Assembly (NCBI GenBank): GCA_023511855.1
Contig: JAIMAR010000003.1
Location: 1 to 52,542 of the forward strand
DNA length: 52,542 nucleotides
Direction of reading: 5' to 3'
DNA from: Bryobacteraceae bacterium
Lineage (GTDB): Bacteria; Acidobacteriota; Terriglobia; Bryobacterales; Bryobacteraceae
In this document: positions 26,035 through 35,281 of the stretch, one piece after another
Layout: every line of letters begins with the position of its first letter
Numbering within the stretch: the first letter of the stretch is position 1
Program-made: the position numbers and the translations under genes
Notes under the pieces: generated by a model
Seen by the model: the letters and a program-made list of their open reading frames with translations, nothing else
The model's database searches: none
What the model was told of the DNA's origin: nothing

Positions 26035-27147
26035 ATGTCCCGGCTCCTAATCAACCGCCGTAAATTATTGGCCGGCGGGCCCCTGATCCCGCTCGCCGCA
26101 TCGTCGCTGGCGCAAGTCAAGCCGCCCAATGTGGCCATCGCCAGCAGCAACGGCCTGCGAGCCTGCGCCCGGGCCATGGAGATCCTCAAGGCGGGCGGTG
26201 ACACCCTGGACGCCGCCATCGCCGGAGTCAACATTAACGAGGAAGACCCCGAGGACAACAGCGTCGGCTACGGCGGCCTGCCCAACGAGGACGGCATCGT
26301 CGAGCTGGACGCCAGCGTGATGCACGGTCCCACACGCCGCGCCGGCGCTGTCGCCGCCTTGCGCGGGATCAAGACACCCTCCAAGGTGGCCCGGCTGGTG
26401 ATGGAGCAGACGGATCACATCATGCTCGTTGGGGAAGGGGCGCTGCGATTCGCTAAGGCCCACGGATTCAAGGAAGAGGAGCTCCTGACCGAAAAATCCC
26501 GCCTGGCCTGGCTGGTGTGGAAGAGTTCGCTGAAGGACTCGCGGGGGCGCAGCAACTGGGGTCCGGGGCTGGACGCACCGCCGGCGCCGCAGAAGATCGG
26601 TGAGCTGAGACGCATCTTTCCTGGTGTCGACGAGCGGACGCTGGCCTGGGCTTGGGAGGTCGCCACGCATCCTCCCCTCGGCACCATCAACTGCCTCACG
26701 CTGAACTCCAAGGGCGAGATGTCAGGCGTCACCACCACCAGCGGGCTGGCCTGGAAGATCCCCGGCCGCGTTGGCGACTCCCCCATCATCGGCGCCGGGC
26801 TCTTCGTCGATCAGGATGTGGGGGCGGCGGGCTCGACGGGCCGCGGCGAGGAGAACATCCGGGTGGCGGGCGCACACACGGTAGTCGAGAACATGCGGCG
26901 AGGAATGCACCCTCGCGAGGCAGTGCTGGATGCCCTGAAGCGCGTCTCGCGCAACTTCAACGACGATCTCCAGCGCCTCTCCGCCATCAGCCTGAATTTC
27001 TACGCTCTCCGCCGCGATGGCGCTTACGCGGCGGCCTCGCTTTGGGATCGCAGCTCGCCTCAGGCCAAGCCCGCTCAGTTCGCCGCCTGCACCGACGGCG
27101 CCGCAAGCCGTCTGGAACCGATGGCCTGGCTCTACCAGCGCCGGTAA
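26035..27147 (+). CDS. Tat-exported N4-(beta-N-acetylglucosaminyl)-L-asparaginase family protein
   Basis: 370 residues. NRRKLLAGGPLIPLAASSLAQ is a Tat-type signal. The rest matches glycosylasparaginase/isoaspartyl-peptidase Ntn hydrolases, which self-cleave to expose a threonine nucleophile; the likely site is Gly216/Thr217 in PLGTINCLT. Conserved SVGYGGLPNEDG and GSTGRGEENI segments support the glycosylasparaginase branch. It would hydrolyse the GlcNAc-Asn bond, or another beta-aspartyl bond, in the periplasm. GGGGAGGTG precedes the ATG. Convergent with the gamma-glutamyltransferase gene. Confidence 0.87.
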   Translation: MSRLLINRRKLLAGGPLIPLAASSLAQVKPPNVAIASSNGLRACARAMEILKAGGDTLDAAIAGVNINEEDPEDNSVGYGGLPNEDGIVELDASVMHGPTRRAGAVAALRGIKTPSKVARLVMEQTDHIMLVGEGALRFAKAHGFKEEELLTEKSRLAWLVWKSSLKDSRGRSNWGPGLDAPPAPQKIGELRRIFPGVDERTLAWAWEVATHPPLGTINCLTLNSKGEMSGVTTTSGLAWKIPGRVGDSPIIGAGLFVDQDVGAAGSTGRGEENIRVAGAHTVVENMRRGMHPREAVLDALKRVSRNFNDDLQRLSAISLNFYALRRDGAYAAASLWDRSSPQAKPAQFAACTDGAASRLEPMAWLYQRR

Positions 27148-27159
27148 GCCGCCGTAATT

Positions 27160-28998
27160 TCACCAAGCCAAGGCGTAGGCATCCACGCGCGGGTCGGCCC
27201 CGGTGTGGATCACCCCTGTTGTCGCATCGAATAGGATCGCCGCGCTCGAATTCATCGACCAGGCGCCTTGGGAGCCCACCTTATGCCCGCGCGCGGCCAG
27301 AGCCTTCCGCACCTCTTCAGGAACCCGATTCTCAAGCAGCAGGTCCCCCGGATACATCACGTGCGGAAAGGGCGAGGAGGGGAACGCCCGCGTCGACCAG
27401 CGCGGCGCTTCGATCGCCTGCTGCACGTTCATGCCGAACTCCACGATGTTGAGGAACGTTTGCAGCGTCCGCAGACATTGATCGTCACCGCCGGGGCTGC
27501 CCGTGGCCAGGAAAAACTTCCCGTCCCGGGTCACCAGCGTGCTTTGCAGCGTGCTGCGCGGCCGTTTGCCGGGCGCCAGGGCGTTGGCATGCCCGGGCAT
27601 CAGGGAGTAGTAATCGCCCCGGCAGTTCAAGATGAACCCCAAACCTTCCATGACCACACCCGTTCCAAAGCCCGAATGTAAGCTGGGCGTCAGCGAAACC
27701 ACATTGCCCTCGCGGTCCATCACCGTGATGTAGCTGGTGTCCCCGGCATGTTCTCCTTCGTCTTTCACCGTATAGTCCATGGGGCGCGCGAGCGGCTGCT
27801 TGCCAGGGATGAAGCGCTCCGGAACGCCAGGGCGCAACTCCAGTGACGCCTTGTTCAAGTCGATCAACTGCCGCCGCTCCCGCGCATACTCCTTCGACAG
27901 CAATCCTTCGTAAGGGATCTCGATGAAATCCATGTCGCCCAAGTATTTGTCCCGGTCGGCGAAGGCCAGCTTGGCCGCTTCGGCCGAGATGTGGATGTAG
28001 TCCGGGCTGTTGAAGCCCAGCGTCTTCAGGTCGTAAGTCTCCAGGATGTTCAGCAGAAACAGCTCCGCCGGCCCCTGCGTGGCGGAAGGATTTTTGTAGA
28101 CCCGGTATCCCCGGTAATCGATCCAGACCGGTTCTTCGACCTTCGCCGTGTAGGAAGCGAAATCTTCGTAGCGGAACAGTGCGCCATTCTGCTCGGAAAA
28201 GCGCGCCATCTCGCGAGCGATGTCGCCCTTGTAGAAACGGTCGCGCGCCGCCCGCAGCGCCTCGCGCCGCCCCTTGGCCGCATTCTCTTTCTCCGCCTCC
28301 ACCATCCGCCGCAGCGTGCGCGCCAGATCCCGGTTGCGGAAGATTTGACCGGCTTGCGGCGCCTCCTCTCCCGGCAAGTAGAGCGCAACGCTGGTGGGGT
28401 GCTTGCGCAGCTTCTTGGTGCTGCGGATCGCACTCGCCAGCCGCTCGCTCAGCGGGAACCCGTTTTCAGCCATCTCGATGGCAGGCGCCAGCACTTGAGC
28501 GAAGCTCATCGTGCCCCACCGGTCGAGCAGAATGTACCAGGCGTCCACCATGCCGGGCACGGTGCCGGCCAGCAGGCCGTCATCTACCGGCAGGGTGCCG
28601 CCGTGGTTCTGCTTGTACCACTCGATCGTCGCCAGCTTCGGCGCCGTGCCTTCGGCGTTCAGCGACCACACCTTGCCGCTTTTCCCCTCATAGATGAGCG
28701 CCACCGCATCGCTGCCTACGCCGTTATTCGCCGCATCCGTGAGCCCCAAGACGGCCTGTCCGGCCACAATCGCGTCAAACGCATTGCCGCCTTCCCGCAA
28801 GATGCGCTCGGCCGTCAGCGTTGCCTCGGGCTTCATAGACGCCGCAGCATGGTGCGTGCCCCGCACCACCGGCCTCATCGTCTGCCGCGGGACTTGGCTT
28901 TGAGGCGCGCTCTGCGCCAGTCCCAGCCACACCGCGCCGGCGAAACCAAATGCCGCCAGAGCCAAAAGGAATCTCAACCAACGGGGTTTTCTCTTCAT
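27160..28998 (-). CDS. ggt: Gamma-glutamyltransferase
   Basis: 612 residues with a signal peptide or anchor (residues 8-30). Two-subunit Ntn hydrolase; autocleavage should occur before Thr421 in AGDTSYITVMD to yield large and small chains. GNAFDAIVA, NNGVGSDA, GTVPGM and GSPGGDDQ are family motifs. It removes gamma-glutamyl groups from glutathione or peptides in the periplasm. It converges on the glycosylasparaginase gene with 12 bp between, and the two-gene block is bracketed by repeat copies. Confidence 0.93.
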   Translation of the reverse strand: MKRKPRWLRFLLALAAFGFAGAVWLGLAQSAPQSQVPRQTMRPVVRGTHHAAASMKPEATLTAERILREGGNAFDAIVAGQAVLGLTDAANNGVGSDAVALIYEGKSGKVWSLNAEGTAPKLATIEWYKQNHGGTLPVDDGLLAGTVPGMVDAWYILLDRWGTMSFAQVLAPAIEMAENGFPLSERLASAIRSTKKLRKHPTSVALYLPGEEAPQAGQIFRNRDLARTLRRMVEAEKENAAKGRREALRAARDRFYKGDIAREMARFSEQNGALFRYEDFASYTAKVEEPVWIDYRGYRVYKNPSATQGPAELFLLNILETYDLKTLGFNSPDYIHISAEAAKLAFADRDKYLGDMDFIEIPYEGLLSKEYARERRQLIDLNKASLELRPGVPERFIPGKQPLARPMDYTVKDEGEHAGDTSYITVMDREGNVVSLTPSLHSGFGTGVVMEGLGFILNCRGDYYSLMPGHANALAPGKRPRSTLQSTLVTRDGKFFLATGSPGGDDQCLRTLQTFLNIVEFGMNVQQAIEAPRWSTRAFPSSPFPHVMYPGDLLLENRVPEEVRKALAARGHKVGSQGAWSMNSSAAILFDATTGVIHTGADPRVDAYALAW

Positions 28999-29171
28999 AG
29001 AGGATCCCTATAGCATACCTCGGCACAGGCCTGTCTCTTCCCGCACCCAGCACCGCATCCTTCCAGGCTTGCGCTGCCCCACCCCCACACCATCGCTCAC
29101 CAATACCGTCGTCCTCTTTCTGTGCGGCAGGCTGTCTTTGTGGACCACGCCTCCAGGCCAGCGGCCGGGTC

Positions 29172-29309
29172 TTGTGGGGCAGACATTCTTGGCTGTCGAC
29201 CGACATTCCTGTCGGCCTGGGTACCCTTTACCCACCGCCCTCTCTCCCACTAAATCGCGTCCGCTTCCGTGGAGCACGCAGTCTTGCGTGCCACACCGGC
29301 GGTCCTGCC
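29172..29309. repeat. Interspersed palindromic repeat, copy 2 (138 bp)
   Basis: Direct-oriented partner of 25630-25767. Stems CCGACA/TGTCGG and GCACGCA(29274-29280)/TGCGTGC(29285-29291) differ from copy 1 by paired changes, while flanking TTGTGGGGCAG, GTGGAGC and CACACCGGC are shared. It fills much of the gene-free stretch 28999-29347; the bases just upstream (29120-29171) may hold a degenerate further module. Confidence 0.75.
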
Positions 29310-29347
29310 AGTAGTTGACTTCTGACCTTCCGCTTTCACGAACAGCA

Positions 29348-30526
29348 CTAGCCGCCCCGCCGCAGAAACCGTGCCAACCGGTCCATCGCTTCTTCCAAAA
29401 CTCGGCGGTCCGAGGCGTAGCAGATCCGCACCGATCCCTCTCCGCCCGCTCCGAACGCCACACCTGGCGCCAGCCCCACCTTAGCCTCCAACAGCAGTCG
29501 CCGGCAGAATCCAAAGGAATCCGCGGCCGCTTCGATCCGTGGGAACAAATAGAACGCGCCCTCCGGGTCCGGCGCCGTCACCCCCGGCATGGCCCGCAGC
29601 GCCGCCGTACAGAATTCGCGCTTCTCCCTCAGCACTCCGATCATCCGCGTCAGTTCCGCCTCCCCCTCCTCCAGCGCCGTCTCTGCTGCCTTCTGTGCAA
29701 AACTCGGCGCGTGAGAAACGGTGAACTCGTTGAGCACCGCCGCCCGCGCGGCCAAGTCCCGCCGCGCCGCCAACCAGCCCACCCTCCAGCCCGTCATGCA
29801 GTAGGCTTTCGAGAAGGACTGAACCACCACAACCGCGTCCTCCCGGCTGGCAAGCCTCAGGATGGACGGCGCAGGCTCGCCGTCGCGTACCCCCAGATAC
29901 CACAAGCGCTCATAGACCTCGTCGGCCAGCAGCCACAAACGGTGCTCGCGGCAAAACTCCAGAAGCCGCCGCTGTTCGAGCTCCGTGGCCGTCCAGCCCA
30001 TCGGATTGGAGGGTGACGTGTAGATCAGCAGCCGGGTGCGCGGCGTCAGGCGCCGCCGGAGCGCCTCCATATCGATCCCGTACCTTCGCCCGTCGAAAGG
30101 CTGGGGGATCTCAACGGGCGCCGCGTTGCACATCCGTACGATGGCGCTGCCGTTGGGCCAGGCCGGTGTCAGCACCAGCGCTTCGTCGCCGGGATCGAGC
30201 ACGCAGCGGATCGCCACGTTCAGCGCCTGCACGCCGCTCGCTGTGATGACGATCTCGTGCGCCGGATCCAACTCCACCCCGTGCAACCTCCGGTAGTGGC
30301 GCGCCAGCGCCTGCCGAAGAGAGGGCAGTCCGGCGTTCTCGGTGTAGTAGGTGTAGCCCTCGGCCATTGCGCGCGCCGCGGCTTGCTTGATGTAGTCCGG
30401 CGTGGGCGCATTGGATTCGCCAAAATACAGCCGCAGCACGCCATCCATGGACATAGCGATATCGGCCAGCTCCCGTATGCGCGAGTGCGGGACCTGAAGG
30501 GCGGATGTGGCAAGTGGAGGAGACAT
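29348..30526 (-). CDS. Class I/II PLP aminotransferase
   Basis: 392 residues from the ATG at 30526. Fold-type I motifs: TASGVQALN, TSPSNPMGWTA (NP substrate element), DEVYE with the pyridine-binding Asp, SFSKAYCMTGWRVGW with the Schiff-base lysine, and RICYAS with the carboxylate-binding Arg. It resembles aspartate/aromatic aminotransferases of the AspC-like bacterial group. The amino donor is not determinable. No ribosome-binding site is evident, so the start is a family-based choice. Confidence 0.87.
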   Translation of the reverse strand: MSPPLATSALQVPHSRIRELADIAMSMDGVLRLYFGESNAPTPDYIKQAAARAMAEGYTYYTENAGLPSLRQALARHYRRLHGVELDPAHEIVITASGVQALNVAIRCVLDPGDEALVLTPAWPNGSAIVRMCNAAPVEIPQPFDGRRYGIDMEALRRRLTPRTRLLIYTSPSNPMGWTATELEQRRLLEFCREHRLWLLADEVYERLWYLGVRDGEPAPSILRLASREDAVVVVQSFSKAYCMTGWRVGWLAARRDLAARAAVLNEFTVSHAPSFAQKAAETALEEGEAELTRMIGVLREKREFCTAALRAMPGVTAPDPEGAFYLFPRIEAAADSFGFCRRLLLEAKVGLAPGVAFGAGGEGSVRICYASDRRVLEEAMDRLARFLRRGG

Positions 30527-30652
30527 TCGGATCGAGTCGCTACAGGTACAAATGGTAGCACTGCGGCTACTAACCCAACGGCCGCTCCGGCTGCGCCGCA
30601 AGGGCCAGGAAGCAACCGCGCAGCCTCGCCGCAAGATTCCCGATGTCGGCGC

Positions 30653-31213
30653 CTATCGCAACACCGCTCCGGCGCGGGCCATCTCCTCGAGCGCGCGGGC
30701 GCCGTCCTGCTCGTTCAAATACTGGATCGCACGCGTCTCAATCTCAACAGCGCGTCCCGCTTTCAACAATCCCAGCACGGCCAGCCGCACGCAGTATTCG
30801 GTCACCACACCATACACCACGCAACGGTCCGCGCCCAGCTCATCCAAAACACGCGGTAGGTTGGGATTCGTGAAGCAGTCGAGCGCCTGCTTCTCGAGAA
30901 GGATCTGCTGGTATCCGCGCACGGACGTGTCCACGGGCGTCGAAGGAACGACAATGCGTTTCTCCAGCAATGTCGCCGCCGGTTTGCGCTGTCCGAACGT
31001 TCCTGCCACGCAGTGCGCGGGCCACTGGCCGAACTCGGGATCGTTTTCCGTGTGGGCATCCATGGTGGAGATCACCGGGAGCCCCTCGGCGGCGGCCCTC
31101 CGGTTAAGCTCCGCCACAGCGGGCAGGATGCGCTCCGCGCCCGGCACGTACAACGCGCCGGCGGGCAACATGAAGTCGTTCTGGGTATCCACGTCGAAGT
31201 ATACGGTGCTCAT
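30653..31213 (-). CDS. Nicotinamidase (isochorismatase-fold hydrolase)
   Basis: 186 residues. The active-site Asp9 lies in FDVDTQNDF, Cys141 in GVVTEYCVRLA, and the metal ligands are Asp52, His54 and His67 in MDAHTENDPEFGQWPAHC. The pattern fits PncA, which turns nicotinamide into nicotinate. The gene starts inside the stop of nicotinate phosphoribosyltransferase (ATGA overlap), so its product would feed that enzyme directly. Another amidase of the same fold is possible, but context makes nicotinamidase most likely. Confidence 0.8.
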   Translation of the reverse strand: MSTVYFDVDTQNDFMLPAGALYVPGAERILPAVAELNRRAAAEGLPVISTMDAHTENDPEFGQWPAHCVAGTFGQRKPAATLLEKRIVVPSTPVDTSVRGYQQILLEKQALDCFTNPNLPRVLDELGADRCVVYGVVTEYCVRLAVLGLLKAGRAVEIETRAIQYLNEQDGARALEEMARAGAVLR

Positions 31214-32559
31214 GAGGCGGCTTCTCCCAGGCGACTGCGGACCTTTTTTGCCAGATCCATAAGGGCGCTGCTATATTCGATGCGGTAGGTCCAGGCCGAG
31301 TCGAGCCTGCGGCAGGGCGCGGGCAAGGCCGCTAGCTGACGAGCGGCATATTCGCGCACTTCTGAGGCCGAAGGGAGCGGTTTGACCGGCTTGCCGTCGA
31401 GCAGCACCAACCGGAGCAAGGCCTTGGCGCCCTTTGCCGGCGGGCTCTCCCACGAGCACGCGATCAGGTCGTGATCCTTGAACCGGTAGACTTGCTTGGC
31501 CCCGGGGTAGGTGGCCTTGTCCTCGCTGAACTTCGCCGTGTACCGCCGGATACCCTCGGATTCGAGTTCCACCAGCTTATAGATGGCGCCAAGTCTGGGC
31601 GAATCGGCCGAGGTCACCAGCTCCGTGCCCACGCCAAAGGCGTCGATCGGCGCGCCTCGCCGCACCAAATCCTGAATGCGGTACTCATTCAAATCCCCGC
31701 TGGCCATAATCTTGGCGTCCTTCAATCCCGCTTCGTCCAGGATCGCCCGGACCTGCCGGGATAGGGCCAACAGATCGCCGCTGTCCAGCCGCACCCCCCA
31801 CAGCGGCGGGCCCAGCGCAGCCGCCCGGCGCGCCCCTTCCAGCGTGTCGTATGTATCTATGATGTAGATCGTCGAGGCTTTGAGCAGCTCTTGTAGCTGG
31901 CGGAAGGCGGCTTCCTCTGAGGGAAAGGCCTGCACCCAAGAGTGCGCCGCCGTGCCGTAGACTGGGATGCCGTACAGTTTGCCCGCCAGAGTATTGCTGG
32001 TCCCGATGCACCCGCCGATATAGGCTGCACGCGCCGCCACCACCCCCGCCATGGGGGAGTGCGCCCGCCTCGTGCCAAATTCCACTACGGCGCGTCCGCG
32101 CGCCGTCTGCACGATGCGCGCGGCCTTGGTCGCGACCAGCGACTGGAAGGAGATCATCGAGAGCAGGTAGGTCTCGGCGATCTGCGCCTCGATGAGTGGA
32201 GCGCGCACTGTCAGCACGGGCTCGCCGCTGAACACCGGCGTGCCTTCGGGGACGGCCAGCAGGTCTCCGGTGAAACGGAGCCGGCGCAGGCGGTCATAGA
32301 ATCCCTCCGGCGCGTGCGCAAATTGGGGCAGGCTGCGCAGGTAAGCGATGTCCTCCTCCGTGAACTGGACCGAGGTCAGATACTCTACGGCCTGCGCCAG
32401 ACCGGCGGCGATAATGTAGTTGCGGTTCGGAGGAAGATGCCGGACGCTCAGCTCAAACGCCGCTTTCTCTTCCGACTTGCCGGCCGCGTAGTAGCCGGCC
32501 GCCATGGTCAGCTCGTAAAGGTCGGTCAGCAAGCCGCAAACCGGTCCGTTTGCGCTCAC
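31210..32559 (-). CDS. pncB: Nicotinate phosphoribosyltransferase
   Basis: 449 residues from a GTG at 32559 that overlaps the DUF4340 stop by 4 nt. LLTDLYELTMAAGY, EFGTRRAHSP, GTAAHSWV, GVRLDSGDL and MASGDLNEY are family motifs that bind nicotinate and PRPP; the His of TAAHSW is the usual phosphorylated residue. With nicotinamidase it forms the Preiss-Handler salvage branch to NAD. A longer frame exists upstream but overlaps the neighbour. Confidence 0.93.
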   Translation of the reverse strand: MSANGPVCGLLTDLYELTMAAGYYAAGKSEEKAAFELSVRHLPPNRNYIIAAGLAQAVEYLTSVQFTEEDIAYLRSLPQFAHAPEGFYDRLRRLRFTGDLLAVPEGTPVFSGEPVLTVRAPLIEAQIAETYLLSMISFQSLVATKAARIVQTARGRAVVEFGTRRAHSPMAGVVAARAAYIGGCIGTSNTLAGKLYGIPVYGTAAHSWVQAFPSEEAAFRQLQELLKASTIYIIDTYDTLEGARRAAALGPPLWGVRLDSGDLLALSRQVRAILDEAGLKDAKIMASGDLNEYRIQDLVRRGAPIDAFGVGTELVTSADSPRLGAIYKLVELESEGIRRYTAKFSEDKATYPGAKQVYRFKDHDLIACSWESPPAKGAKALLRLVLLDGKPVKPLPSASEVREYAARQLAALPAPCRRLDSAWTYRIEYSSALMDLAKKVRSRLGEAAS

Positions 32560-33896
32560 TTCTTCTTCTCGGCTTTCGGCGGTTCGTAAGGCTTTACTTC
32601 GGAGGCCGCCTTCTGTAAATCTTCCAGGGATTTGACGTCCAGCTCGTAAATGGCTAGCTCGCCCTCCCGCCGGGCAAAGCAACTCTGCCCCTGCCGCGAG
32701 ATCAGCACTTTTTCGACACGTTTGCCCTCGTTGGACGTCACGGTTGCTTCAAACACGGGCGTGGTGAACCCGGTTGCGGCGAACCGCGTGGCGGTGAGGT
32801 CCCTCAATTTGTCGACCAGCGCATTCACGCTCGCCGCATCCAATTGCCGCGAGCCTTCCATCCATTTGTCCCCGGATTTCTCATAAACCACTAGCTTGCT
32901 TCCGTCGCGGATCTCAATCTTGGAAGGATCGCTCCAGCCGAAATCGAAGAGCTTCTTGTTGCGGAAATCGTCCAGGGACTTATCCACCGCCTCCCCTACG
33001 TCGCTATATACTTTGTGGGCGCCGGTTACCACGCTGCTCCGCGCGTAGTAATTCTTCTCCTTATCGCGGCGGATCTCCAGTTGCTGCGTCCCGGAGGCGT
33101 CCGTGAAGCGGGCAATGCCCACCAGCGAAGCCGAGGCGAAGGCGGCGTTGGCCTTCTTGTCGTCCTCCTCGCTGGTGTAAGCGTCCATGCGCGCCCCGCT
33201 CAACTTGCGAATGAACTCCTCCACTTGTCCCCCGTCGGCCCGCAAAGGTTGCGGCCGGATAATCTGCCACTCGCCCTGGGCGTTCTTGCCGAACTCAATC
33301 GTCTGGCCTTTAGCCGTAAGTTCCACGCGCGTGAGCTTGTCCGTGCTGAACGTGAGCAGGCGCTTGTCGCGCAGATCGCGCGGCGTCTTGTCCAGGCTGG
33401 ACTTGTTATAGGACGCGATGGTGAAGACTCTGGGATCGTCCGCCAGCTTGGCGAACCAGCCGTACCCCGTCGGCGTCTCATCGCCGATCAGAAGCCGCTT
33501 CGTTTTCCCGTCCTTCAGTTCCACCACCACTTCCAGCGCCGGCGAGGCGAGTCCGAACTCCGCCAGCTCCGCGGGCTTCTCTTCGACCAGCCGGTCGGCA
33601 TTCAAGGAGGACAGAGTGGTCACCATCCCGCTGGCTGCGTCCTGATCCACCGCATACTGTGGCGGCGTGGTCATCGTCCACGACCCACCGTCCTCGCGCC
33701 GGAGAATGAGCGGGTCGCCGCCGGCGCGCCGCACTTCGATCTGCCGGATCTGATCGGAAGGGATCGAGAGGATTTGGGGCGGAGCATCCTTGGAGGGCTT
33801 GGACTCCTCCGCCTTCTTCGCCCGGTTTGACCAGTAGATGGCGCCGCCCATCGCCGCCAGAACCACCAGGGACGCCAGTAGTCCTTTCCAGCGCAT
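32556..33896 (-). CDS. DUF4340 protein of the GldG-type ABC operon
   Basis: 446 residues from the ATG at 33896, which has GGAGG 8 nt upstream. One N-terminal membrane helix (LLASLVVLAAMGGAIYW) and a long extracytoplasmic region built of repeated beta-rich units (FTIASYNKSSLDKTPRDLRDK, then DVGEAVDKSLDDFRNKKLFDF), as in DUF4340. Function is unknown, but the family almost always sits next to a GldG-like protein and an ABC-2 permease, as here. Confidence 0.82.
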   Translation of the reverse strand: MRWKGLLASLVVLAAMGGAIYWSNRAKKAEESKPSKDAPPQILSIPSDQIRQIEVRRAGGDPLILRREDGGSWTMTTPPQYAVDQDAASGMVTTLSSLNADRLVEEKPAELAEFGLASPALEVVVELKDGKTKRLLIGDETPTGYGWFAKLADDPRVFTIASYNKSSLDKTPRDLRDKRLLTFSTDKLTRVELTAKGQTIEFGKNAQGEWQIIRPQPLRADGGQVEEFIRKLSGARMDAYTSEEDDKKANAAFASASLVGIARFTDASGTQQLEIRRDKEKNYYARSSVVTGAHKVYSDVGEAVDKSLDDFRNKKLFDFGWSDPSKIEIRDGSKLVVYEKSGDKWMEGSRQLDAASVNALVDKLRDLTATRFAATGFTTPVFEATVTSNEGKRVEKVLISRQGQSCFARREGELAIYELDVKSLEDLQKAASEVKPYEPPKAEKKK

Positions 33897-33901
33897 CCGG
33901 C

Positions 33902-35278
33902 CTACCTCCTGCGCCACCACACACCGACGCCGGCAATCAACGCCATGAGCGGCAGCAAGACCACGCTGGTGTAGAAAACCAGCCTCATTTGCCGCGCGGT
34001 CATGGTGAGGCGCCGGTCCTCCGGCTCCTTGGGCCGGATCGAGATCAGGTCCTCGTCCGAGCTGAGCCAGTTCATCATGTTCAGGAACAGGTCGCGGTTG
34101 CCGTTAAACCGCAGGATGTTATTCGACACCCAGCCCGCCGAACCGACCACCACAAAGCGCCCCTGGGATCCTTCCTTTCCGGTGTTATACGTTCCCGCGG
34201 CAGCCAGCGCCAGCGGCCCCTTCTTGTCCCGGGCTGGGTTGATTTCAATCGACGGACTCGACAGATTGCTCGTCGCAAAACTGTTGCCTGATGTCGAAAA
34301 CAGCTTCTCCGGAGAGGTTTTCTCCGTGGCCTTGACCTCAATGCTTCGCGCGATGGGGAAAGCTGTAGCGATCTCCTTCATCTCGCGCACGATCGGATGC
34401 GATTCGTAGCTGATCACCAGCGGCACCTCCGGTCCCAACCCGAAGATGCGCCCGATGCCGCTCGTGTCCAGCACCAGATCCTTGTTCAGCGTCACGCCCC
34501 AGCTTTCGATCAGCTTGGTCAGCGCGGCATTTTCCGAAATCTCCGAGCGGCCCAGCTTCAACGGCGGATCCAGCAGGAACAGCGCGCGGCCGCCGTTTTC
34601 CACATAGGTCTTAATGGCGTCCACGGCGGGTTGAACGTAGTCGAAGCGGGGGCCGCCCACCAGCAACACGGTGCAGTCGCTGGGCACCTCCGGCTTCTCC
34701 AAGAGCGAGATCGTGCGGGTCTTGTAGTTGTTGCGCTCCAGCAAATCCTTGAGGTTGGAGTACCCGCCCCGCTCGGTGTCGTCCAGGCTGTGCTCGTCGC
34801 TGCCGCTCACCGCGCAAACCGTCCTCGTTCCTTCTTTCAAGGCGCGGATCAGGGCGCCGGTGATCTCCTCTTCGGTGAGGCTCTTGGCTTCTTCCTTTTT
34901 ATTGTTGGCTTCTACAAAGATCGTCCCGTAACTGCGCACACCTTGGGCTTTCGCGACCTGCGGCTTCTTGTCCGGATCGATGTATTCTACAACAAGCCTG
35001 GGCGAGAGGTTGTCGTAACGGTCCAACAGATCGCGCGCGCGCGTAAATTCACTGGTCTTATCGAAGTAAACGATCTTGGCGTCCTTGTTGAGCCCGCGCA
35101 CCACCTTGATGGTTTGGTCGGAGAGACTGAACCGCTTGTTGGCGGTCGAGTCCCAGCTCTTGTTATGGCGGTTGGCCAGCCAGTTGGCGGCGGTTAGAAC
35201 CGCCAGCACCACCAGGATGTAAGCCGTGACGTAGGCCGTGTATTTGGTCTGTCGAGCTTTCAGCCAGCCGAATTTCAT
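33902..35278 (-). CDS. GldG-like ABC transporter auxiliary protein
   Basis: 458 residues: N-terminal helix (AYILVVLAVLTAANWLA), a large ABC_transp_aux region (FSLSDQTIKVVRGL, FDKTSEF, LVGGPRFDYVQPAVDAI) and a C-terminal helix (FYTSVVLLPLMALIAGVGVWW). Related proteins in Bacteroidetes take part in gliding, but in other phyla they serve an uncharacterised exporter. Gaps of 3 and 5 nt to its neighbours show one operon. Confidence 0.85.
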   Translation of the reverse strand: MKFGWLKARQTKYTAYVTAYILVVLAVLTAANWLANRHNKSWDSTANKRFSLSDQTIKVVRGLNKDAKIVYFDKTSEFTRARDLLDRYDNLSPRLVVEYIDPDKKPQVAKAQGVRSYGTIFVEANNKKEEAKSLTEEEITGALIRALKEGTRTVCAVSGSDEHSLDDTERGGYSNLKDLLERNNYKTRTISLLEKPEVPSDCTVLLVGGPRFDYVQPAVDAIKTYVENGGRALFLLDPPLKLGRSEISENAALTKLIESWGVTLNKDLVLDTSGIGRIFGLGPEVPLVISYESHPIVREMKEIATAFPIARSIEVKATEKTSPEKLFSTSGNSFATSNLSSPSIEINPARDKKGPLALAAAGTYNTGKEGSQGRFVVVGSAGWVSNNILRFNGNRDLFLNMMNWLSSDEDLISIRPKEPEDRRLTMTARQMRLVFYTSVVLLPLMALIAGVGVWWRRR

Positions 35279-35281
35279 CTC

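Noticed and set aside
25630-29309. CRISPR array from the repeated hairpins
   Set aside because: Only two copies 3.5 kb apart with genes between and imperfect identity; no spacer periodicity and no cas genes.
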